NCBI GenBank assembly: GCA_902782305.1 | Contig: CACZMV010000021.1 | Coordinates: forward strand, 1-46,213 | Length of the DNA: 46,213 nt | Source of the DNA: an uncultured Prevotellaceae bacterium | GTDB lineage: Bacteria; Bacteroidota; Bacteroidia; Bacteroidales; Bacteroidaceae | Reading direction: 5' to 3' | Part shown: piece after piece, positions 41,347 through 46,213 of the stretch | Layout of the letters: each line of letters starts with the position of its first letter | Numbering within the stretch: the first letter of the stretch is position 1 | Notes under the pieces: model-generated | The model's input: the letters and a program-made list of their open reading frames with translations, nothing else | Told to the model about the DNA's origin: nothing | Databases searched by the model: none | Translations under genes and position numbers: made by a program

Positions 41347-43545
41347 TTACTTGGCTTGCACAGTCATCGTGTAGGGCTCTGCGTGATTGCCATCGGTGCA
41401 GTACCACTTGATGGTGAACTGCGATACGCCTCTGTCCAAGGCATAGCCCTTCAGTGTCTGCAGGGCGTTGGGGTCGCTGAGCATTTTCTTCGACGTGTCC
41501 ACCAGGCGCTGGATGGTGTTCTCGCTCTCAGGCGTCTGGTCGGCAAGCACGATGGTGGGCTGATAGATGTCAGGGAACTGCGTCTTCAGGGCGTCGGTCA
41601 GTTCGTCTTTCACGCCTTTGTAGCCATCCTGTCCCAACTCCGGGAAGTCCACATCCATGTACCATGTCTGCTTTGAGCGGTTTGGCACCAAGAGCTCGTA
41701 GGAAACGGTATTGTTGTTGGCATCCGTAGAAGAGGTGGAACATAATTTAAAGCCATTTTTAAAAAAAATCGGTTCAGAAAGATCGTCATGAGAATCTGTA
41801 CAGGTTGCAACAAATGAACACATCGTTGGCATATGGTATGTTTCTAAGGTGTAAGCACCTTCTGGATTAGCAACAGACCAGCATGCTTGGTTGTCTATAT
41901 TGACATCTGTGGTAAGAGCATCTGGTGCAATGGCATGTGTGTATTCACTCCCAATATCTCCCATATCAGTCTTGCCACATTCGTAGGTCCAGCTTACCTT
42001 GTTGCCCTCTGTATTCTTCACACATTTCAACTCCTTTGCATTTTCCGTAGTTGTCATGGTGTATGTTGTGCCTGTTGTCCAACCATGAGAGAAATTGAGT
42101 CCGAGTGAACCACTTGGATTACTTCCTACAAAACCGAGGCCAAAGGAGCCACCAATGGTATTGGTTGATGATTGTGTTGTACCAACGGCAACAGAACGGC
42201 TGATGTTGTTGTTGTCAGTATCAGGGATAGCATCTTCGAGTTGTATGCTGCCATTTCCTGTAAGGTTAAGCGAGAAATCACCCTTGTTAAACCAAGCACC
42301 ATATACGACACAGCCCATATAACCAAAACTGTAGCCATCATCGGGAAATTCGAAGTCTAATACTTTGTCTGGGTCGCTATATCTGTCTTTTTCCGCGCCT
42401 ATCCACTTGTTGCTTTCATACGGACCTCTATAGAGTGTCTTTGAGGCATCCCAGAGGTCATCGCCTTCACGCTTGCCGCCAACTGAGGCTACAACCTTCT
42501 GCTCTGTGTAATAATAGTCTTTGTTGGTCTCCATGTTATGAACACCCCATACGCGGATGATTTCCTGATAGGCATTGTCCTTCTTGAGAGGATTGTTCAC
42601 CTCAAGGATTTTATTACCATCCTTGTCTTTGTTAACCAAAACAGCAGCGAGCGCATTCTGATAGGTGTGCTCCTCGCTGGCGCTCATCAGGCTGTTGATG
42701 GCATCGTTGCCGTCAGCTCGGTTGCTCGCCCTGCGCACCTGCTGTGCTGCGTCGCGATTGTTCAGCCACTGCGCTGCACCATCGGCAAGGTAGCCACTGC
42801 TGCATTGGTCATATTCCTGCGTGATGGTTTTTGTCTTGGTGCTGTTCGAACCATCTGTATTTGTTACAGTATAAGTAATAGTCCTGGTGCCATAAGGTGC
42901 ACACTGATAATAGCCCATACGGGAGAAGATGACCATCTCGGCAACCGGTGCTGCATCGCCTACCCCACTGCGGGTGGATGCCAGAGCATTGATGTTGGCA
43001 ATGCGCGCCTTGAAGCGCTCTGCCTCGGCATTGACAGCATTGGCAGACTGACTGTTGGACGGGTTATAGTTAATGATAATACCGCTACCGTCGTCCTCGG
43101 TCAGAATGGCGTGAGTAGCTTGCGCAAACTTTGCTGACAGCTGCTCCATCACGTTCACCAGGTGCGCATTGTGGGGTTTCTCCACGGCTATATATCCGCC
43201 GCGCAGGTATATCTTTGCCATCTCAAACCACTCAGTCATTGGTCTGCTCAAGATGTCCTCACCCTTAATCAGAACCATCTTCGTGTCAGCATCAAGGCTG
43301 CTCGTAGTCTTGGGCAGACGGCGCACCAACGCACCGCCCATAGACTTCGCGTCAAAGGAACTCAGCACTGCCGTGGGCACATCGGCTGTCACCTTTACTT
43401 GCAGCTGGTCTGTCTTCTCCCAATCAGTCGAAGGGTCTGTGGTAGGAAAACTTGTGTTATCCTCTTTTACACATGCTGTAAACAGGCTCAAAGCGCCACC
43501 AAGAAGGGTGGCTGCGAGCATCATTTGGATTCTAAGTTTTTTCAT
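41347..43545 (-). CDS. Large lipoprotein, divergent paralogue of the 721-2739 protein
   Basis: A 732-residue lipoprotein. The start at 43545 gives MKKLRIQMM, a hydrophobic core, lipobox LFTAC with Cys25 and then VKEDN, a good surface-export signal. The layout matches the first large lipoprotein: GGYIAVEKP early on, and a central Gly/Ser-rich block (NTIGGSFGLGFVGSNPSG, then SLGLNFSHGWTTG). A TWYMDVDFPELG segment follows, and the C-terminal FTIKWYCTDG resembles YTIVWRQTDAG of the paralogue. The Gly-rich block flanked by aromatic strands suggests a leukocidin-like pore fold, but this is unproven. It has a full-consensus promoter. Confidence 0.8.
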   Translation of the reverse strand: MKKLRIQMMLAATLLGGALSLFTACVKEDNTSFPTTDPSTDWEKTDQLQVKVTADVPTAVLSSFDAKSMGGALVRRLPKTTSSLDADTKMVLIKGEDILSRPMTEWFEMAKIYLRGGYIAVEKPHNAHLVNVMEQLSAKFAQATHAILTEDDGSGIIINYNPSNSQSANAVNAEAERFKARIANINALASTRSGVGDAAPVAEMVIFSRMGYYQCAPYGTRTITYTVTNTDGSNSTKTKTITQEYDQCSSGYLADGAAQWLNNRDAAQQVRRASNRADGNDAINSLMSASEEHTYQNALAAVLVNKDKDGNKILEVNNPLKKDNAYQEIIRVWGVHNMETNKDYYYTEQKVVASVGGKREGDDLWDASKTLYRGPYESNKWIGAEKDRYSDPDKVLDFEFPDDGYSFGYMGCVVYGAWFNKGDFSLNLTGNGSIQLEDAIPDTDNNNISRSVAVGTTQSSTNTIGGSFGLGFVGSNPSGSLGLNFSHGWTTGTTYTMTTTENAKELKCVKNTEGNKVSWTYECGKTDMGDIGSEYTHAIAPDALTTDVNIDNQACWSVANPEGAYTLETYHMPTMCSFVATCTDSHDDLSEPIFFKNGFKLCSTSSTDANNNTVSYELLVPNRSKQTWYMDVDFPELGQDGYKGVKDELTDALKTQFPDIYQPTIVLADQTPESENTIQRLVDTSKKMLSDPNALQTLKGYALDRGVSQFTIKWYCTDGNHAEPYTMTVQAK

Positions 43546-43586
43546 ATTTTTCTTGTTTTGGCTTTTTATTGTTAGCAATATGGGGA

Positions 43587-43617
43587 CAAATATAGTGAAT
43601 AAAATTGAAAGTTCAAA
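43587..43617 (-). promoter_or_regulatory. Promoter of the second large lipoprotein
   Basis: On the minus strand TTTG (43614-43617), a 19-bp spacer, then TATATTTG (43587-43594), 41 bp upstream of the ATG at 43545. Confidence 0.8.
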
Positions 43618-43669
43618 GTCTTTTCACAAAAAGTTGGTGTTACGCTCTCTTCTTTGTATTTGTTTTCCG

Positions 43670-43699
43670 GGAACATTGGGGATCGGAACATTGGGGATC
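43670..43699 (+). repeat. Two tandem 15-bp repeats
   Basis: GGAACATTGGGGATC occurs twice with no spacer (43670-43684, 43685-43699). No gene lies here; the stretch is upstream of the minus-strand promoter. Confidence 0.85.
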
Positions 43700-43733
43700 G
43701 GTATGTCAGGCACCGTGTTACATAAATAGAGTG

Positions 43734-43762
43734 GGGGACCGACAGATTTTCTGTCAGTCCCC
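43734..43762. repeat. Hairpin-forming inverted repeat
   Basis: A 13-bp stem (43734-43746 with 43750-43762, one mismatch) with a TTT loop. Neither side has a U-tract, so it is not a clear terminator. On the minus strand it follows the smalltalk-like remnant. Confidence 0.6.
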
Positions 43763-43765
43763 ATT

Positions 43766-43793
43766 CTTACATCTTACCTCTTCCCTCTTACAT
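43766..43793. repeat. Phased CTTACAT heptamers
   Basis: The units are CTTACAT, CTTACCT, CTTCCCT, CTTACAT in exact 7-bp phase. They overlap the very end of the smalltalk-like remnant on the minus strand. Confidence 0.75.
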
Positions 43794-43896
43794 CGGAATC
43801 GGTCCATGCCCCATACATCGCAACGCCACACTCTGTACCTTTAGGTCAGAGAGCTATCACCTTCACCGCTACCTCAACAATACGATTCGTCTTCAT
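43788..43896 (-). pseudogene. Broken smalltalk-like small protein gene
   Basis: The minus strand begins ATG at 43894-43896 and reads MKTNRIVEVAVKVIAL before a TGA. Shifting the frame recovers a tail ending CMGHGPIPM and a TAA at 43788-43790. This matches the ending CMGHGPF of the copy beside the HU-like gene. Smalltalk proteins are tiny Bacteroidetes proteins encoded next to HU-like DNA-binding genes. The first 38 bp after the start are identical to 45488-45525. The break coincides with a small palindrome (ACCTTTAGGT core, 43836-43850). No HU gene is adjacent here. Confidence 0.55.
43854..43891. repeat. 38-bp direct repeat, copy in the smalltalk-like remnant
   Basis: Identical over 38 bp to 45488-45525. 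It begins CTATCACCTT and ends CGATTCGTC. Confidence 0.9.
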
Positions 43897-43900
43897 AACG

Positions 43901-43935
43901 TTCACTGTTCACTGTTCACTATTCACTGTTCAGTT
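43901..43935. repeat. TTCACTG heptamers upstream of the smalltalk-like remnant
   Basis: The units are TTCACTG, TTCACTG, TTCACTA, TTCACTG, TTCAGTT. In the minus orientation they read CAGTGAA/TAGTGAA, the same family as the tolC-hlyD array, and end 4 nt before the remnant's ATG. The 180 bp from 43936 to 44116 are AT-rich. A 61-codon minus-strand frame there has no recognisable features, and I see no gene. Confidence 0.85.
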
Positions 43936-44116
43936 CTGCCCCAAGTTGAGTAGATCAGGGGACTTGTCTCATTATTAGTGTGTTTTTGTGTGCGAAATCT
44001 GCAAGACATTTTTTCAAAAACAGCAATGTGACTTTCAATATCTGCAAAATCAGTTTCAAAATTAGCAAAAAAATAAATTTTTGATAATTTTGTGGTTGTT
44101 TCTTTCATATTTTATT

Positions 44117-44124
44117 TATCTTTG
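44117..44124 (+). promoter_or_regulatory. -7 box of the third lipoprotein gene
   Basis: TATCTTTG lies 33 bp before the ATG at 44158. The nearest TTTG upstream (44089-44092) is 24 bp away, so the -33 element is imperfect. Confidence 0.55.
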
Positions 44125-44157
44125 TGCATTATTAATTATAACATAAAAAGTTAAACA

Positions 44158-45213
44158 ATGAATAAGTTGATGCAATGGGTGATTGCCGCCACCCTTGTTT
44201 GCGGTACGAGTTTATTCACAGCGTGTACATCGAATAACGACAATGCTGTAACTCCTGCCCCACAGGATATGGAGGAGAGTCTTGTCGGTCTGTGGTGGGA
44301 TGAGTTTGAATATGCCGACGTGACGGAGGATAATGTTCCCTTTAGTCGCGTGCTGCTGGCCGTACAGGTCAATGCTGATCACACCGGATGCATATATCTG
44401 GGTGTTTTCAACGATACAGACAGCAATCCAGTGGCAGTCTATGGTGGTCCTAAGGATGCTGGATTCACATGGCAAATGCTTGCTGACGGTACCGTGACGC
44501 TGAGCGATAGCGCCACTGATGTGATAGTGGCACTGAAGCGTGGTGCTGGCGACAGCTATGGTGGCAACATGACCAACGTAGGAAACACCAACATGACGCT
44601 GACCAACGGCATTGTGAACGTGACTAATGGCAGCTATTCCGGTATGCTCCGCAAGGCCAATGGCAATCTGGTGGACGAAGTCGTGAAGAAGCTGGCAACT
44701 GGCAACGCACTTTATACATCCGCGCCGGGCATGTTAGTGGGCTCCGACGGAAAGGCCTATGCCGCCAGCGATAAGGACAACCTGCCCCAGGGCGTTACTG
44801 CAGCCGGTATGGTAGCCTACAAGAATGGTTTCAACGGTATTGTCATCGCCCTTGCCAATGAACCCCAAAAAATGGACTGGTACACAGCCAACGGTCCCGA
44901 CGGAGCAGCAAAACACACGCCAGCTGTCACGGGATATACATGGAGGGTACCCGCTCAGTCTGAGTTTAAGCAGATATTCAAAGCCACCAGCGGCTCAGAA
45001 GAAAATTATAAGAACATAAACGACATGTTGGCCGTGTTTGGCGACAGCTGTAAATTGCCATGGGAAGATGAAGTAGGGACTTCAACTCCTACGACCTATC
45101 TGGGTATGGATGAATACTGGTTTGTAGATTTATACCATAACGTTGCCGACTACGCATTGTTCCATGCTACCAAATCCCACGCTTGCATTATCCGTGCCTG
45201 CTTTGCTTTCTGA
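44158..45213 (+). CDS. Lipoprotein with C-terminal DUF1566/FISUMP-like domain
   Basis: A 351-residue lipoprotein: signal, lipobox LFTAC with Cys23, then TSNNDN. Residues about 40-165 resemble a beta-sandwich lipocalin-like domain (LVGLWWDEFEYADV, then VNADHTGCIYLGVF). The C-terminal part (about 215-351) has KNGFNGIVIALANEP, YTWRVPAQSEFKQIF and an ending HACIIRACFAF. These fit DUF1566/FISUMP-type domains of Bacteroidetes surface proteins. Function is unknown. It is a single gene with its own -7 box and a terminator 68 bp after the stop. Confidence 0.8.
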   Translation: MNKLMQWVIAATLVCGTSLFTACTSNNDNAVTPAPQDMEESLVGLWWDEFEYADVTEDNVPFSRVLLAVQVNADHTGCIYLGVFNDTDSNPVAVYGGPKDAGFTWQMLADGTVTLSDSATDVIVALKRGAGDSYGGNMTNVGNTNMTLTNGIVNVTNGSYSGMLRKANGNLVDEVVKKLATGNALYTSAPGMLVGSDGKAYAASDKDNLPQGVTAAGMVAYKNGFNGIVIALANEPQKMDWYTANGPDGAAKHTPAVTGYTWRVPAQSEFKQIFKATSGSEENYKNINDMLAVFGDSCKLPWEDEVGTSTPTTYLGMDEYWFVDLYHNVADYALFHATKSHACIIRACFAF

Positions 45214-45280
45214 TAATCACCATGAACCGACCCCTTGATCCTTCCTTTGGAATAATCATTGGGTCCCCCGTAACAACAAT

Positions 45281-45317
45281 AAAGGGAGCGCACCATCTTG
45301 ATGGATGCGCCCCCTTT
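45281..45317. terminator. Terminator-like hairpin after the third lipoprotein gene
   Basis: The left arm AAAGGGAGCGCACCATC pairs with the arm ending in GCGCCCCCTTT with one bulge and one mismatch, around a TT loop. CTTACACTTTTTA follows. Confidence 0.65.
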
Positions 45318-45333
45318 CTTACACTTTTTACTG

Positions 45334-45407
45334 TTCACTCTTCACTAGCGAAGCGTTTCACTCTTCACTCTTCACTCTTCACTCTTCACTAGCGAAGCGT
45401 TTCACTA
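45334..45407. repeat. Higher-order repeat of TTCACTC heptamers and GCGAAGCG boxes
   Basis: TTCACTC and TTCACTA heptamers are interrupted twice by GCGAAGCGT. The 16-mer TTCACTAGCGAAGCGT occurs at 45341-45356 and 45385-45400, a 44-bp period. A further GGGC-GAA-GCCC palindrome follows at about 45408-45418. In the minus orientation the heptamers match the tolC-hlyD array family. Confidence 0.85.
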
Positions 45408-45419
45408 GGGCGAAGCCCG

Positions 45420-45524
45420 CTAGAACGGTCCGTGACCCATACACGAGGTCGTTGTGATGGCCGTCAGGAAGGCTGTGAGAGCGGCTACTATCACCTTCAC
45501 CGCTACCTCAACAATACGATTCGT
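45420..45524 (-). pseudogene. Smalltalk-like small protein frame overlapping the HU-like gene, start codon lost or non-canonical
   Basis: The minus-strand frame reads TNRIVEVAVKVIVAALTAF, then LTAITTTSC, and ends MGHGPF with a TAG. A short amphipathic/hydrophobic helix followed by TSCM is typical of smalltalk proteins beside HU-like genes. Unlike the copy at 43896, no ATG precedes: the expected ATG AAG is replaced by GCC TGG, inside the HU-like coding sequence in another frame. It may be a fusion by deletion, or may start at a downstream GTG. The frame is otherwise intact. Confidence 0.45.
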
Positions 45525-45525
45525 C
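45488..45525. repeat. 38-bp direct repeat, copy at the HU/smalltalk junction
   Basis: Identical to 43854-43891. It covers the start of the smalltalk-like frame and the last codons of the HU-like gene. Confidence 0.9.
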
Positions 45526-46213
45526 CAGGCCGCCGCTGGACTTGGTGAACACCTTGCTCACAACCTCACTCGACTGTCCGTCCTTGATGGCGATAGCCTT
45601 CACGGTGGTCGTAGCGCTTAGGGAGAATGCCTCACTGTACACTGCGCTTTCAGCCGTAGGCACACTGCCGTCGGTGGTGTAGTGAATCTCAGCACCGTCA
45701 GGACCACTCATGCTCACCTGAGTAGAGTCGGTGAACTGCGTGTTACCGCTAATGGTGGGCGAAGTCAGCGAAGGAGTCAGCGAGCCGCTACCGCCCTGGT
45801 TTTGGTTTCCATTGTTGTCCCCGTTGTCGACGTTGTCGTTATTAGAACTACCGCCGTTCTCGTTGTCCTCAATCTCGCCGCTGTCGCCAGAGGTGACACG
45901 CTTCAGAACGTTGCCGTCCTCGTCCAGACAGGTAATCTGGATAGCGGTGTTCTTCAGCTCGTCCTTCACGTCCGTGTTGGGAGTGAAAATGATGCGACGG
46001 GTAGTAATCAGGTTGGCCTTCACGTCCTCCAGCTCAGCCACCGCCTTCGAGCGGACACTGAAACGCATCGTTCCCAGACCGGGCAGGGGTACCGAGTGAC
46101 CCTCAGTGGCCCATGTGCGGATTACTTCACCTGCGGCATCCCAAGCCGCCTTGATCACACCTGCAGAGATACCGCTGTGGGTCGAGGCCTCTGCGAACAC
46201 CTTCTTCTCCTGG
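45508..46213 (-). CDS. HU-like DNA-binding protein with chitobiase/beta-hexosaminidase C-terminal-type domain (5' end outside window)
   Basis: A partial protein of about 230 visible residues; the frame stays open to the right edge, so the N-terminus is missing. The first visible part (FAEASTHSGISAGVIKAAWDAAGEVIRTWATEG and onward) and LPGLGTMRFSVRSKAV fit the HU/IHF-like fold of Bacteroidetes nucleoid proteins. An Asn/Gly/Asp-rich linker (about 110-140) follows. A CHB_HEX_C_1-type beta-sandwich has IHYTTDGSVPT and ATTTVKAIAIKDGQSS. The last residues (GLDESYC) come from sequence that in another frame encodes a smalltalk-like protein, so the C-terminus may be altered. Confidence 0.8.
   Translation of the reverse strand, partial: QEKKVFAEASTHSGISAGVIKAAWDAAGEVIRTWATEGHSVPLPGLGTMRFSVRSKAVAELEDVKANLITTRRIIFTPNTDVKDELKNTAIQITCLDEDGNVLKRVTSGDSGEIEDNENGGSSNNDNVDNGDNNGNQNQGGSGSLTPSLTSPTISGNTQFTDSTQVSMSGPDGAEIHYTTDGSVPTAESAVYSEAFSLSATTTVKAIAIKDGQSSEVVSKVFTKSSGGLDESYC

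Noticed and set aside
43670-43793. CRISPR array
   Set aside because: The repeats are 7 or 15 bp and tandem, without unique spacers of constant length, and no cas genes are present.
43923-44108. 61-codon minus-strand frame in the AT-rich spacer upstream of the third lipoprotein
   Set aside because: Composition follows local AT-richness and the C-terminal half reads through heptamer-adjacent sequence. It has no known motif, no ribosome site and no neighbour suggesting a toxin or antitoxin.

Overview
The window looks like chromosomal DNA of a Bacteroidales bacterium, most likely Prevotella or a close relative. Five promoters match the Bacteroidetes consensus TTTG-N19/20-TAnnTTTG closely, and several more show only the TAnnTTTG box. 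Gene content agrees: a hybrid-two-component-like sensor beside a GH31 xylosidase, DUF4492-CydA-CydB, a DUF2723 glycosyltransferase, lipoproteins with acidic residues after the lipid cysteine, and an HU-like protein followed by a smalltalk-like small protein. No rRNA, tRNA, CRISPR array or classical insertion sequence was seen.

Layout. 1-600: terminator and a decayed glycosidase fragment. 721-6063 (+): large lipoprotein, GH43 glycosidase, and a membrane SpoIIE-type phosphatase that starts 2 bp after the GH43 stop. 6048-18542 (-): two runs. One is a THUMP-type RNA methyltransferase, S9 peptidase, serB, purD, a membrane protein and a YqaA/DedA protein. The other is a DUF2723 glycosyltransferase, polysaccharide deacetylase and outer-membrane-type protein. 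18672-21404 (+): histidine kinase, GSGD-repeat DUF2807 protein and LuxR-type regulator. 21644-28767 (+): LacI regulator, a sensor that has lost its phosphoacceptor domain, and GH31 alpha-xylosidase. 28773-34343 (-): DUF4492, cydA, cydB, LUD protein, topB. 34485-39810 (+): TolC, HlyD, two ABC-2 permeases, GtrA. 39812-41250: an AAA/DUF4143 ATPase gene that looks inserted. 41347-46213: a second large lipoprotein (divergent paralogue of the first), a third lipoprotein, repeat-rich spacers, and an HU-like protein cut by the window edge.

Two signals stand out. First, the AAA/DUF4143 gene lies between perfect 28-bp direct repeats of the gtrA 3' end. It separates gtrA from what looks like its own terminator and carries three 13-bp repeats at exactly 22-bp spacing over its promoter, so it resembles a single-gene mobile cassette. 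Second, a family of 7-bp-phased repeats (AAAGTTC, AGTGAAT, ATGAGAA, GGTTAAC and ATTTACA types) fills stop-to-start gaps between co-directional genes, often ending a few bases before a start codon. Members of the same families also sit in frame inside coding sequences at linkers or loops. Nine-bp CTAG-containing arrays lie inside two further genes, and small palindromes accompany some arrays. I know of no description of this family, but I could not search.

Limits: functions come from motif recognition by eye. Promoters, operators, the small RNA and mobility of the cassette are predictions.
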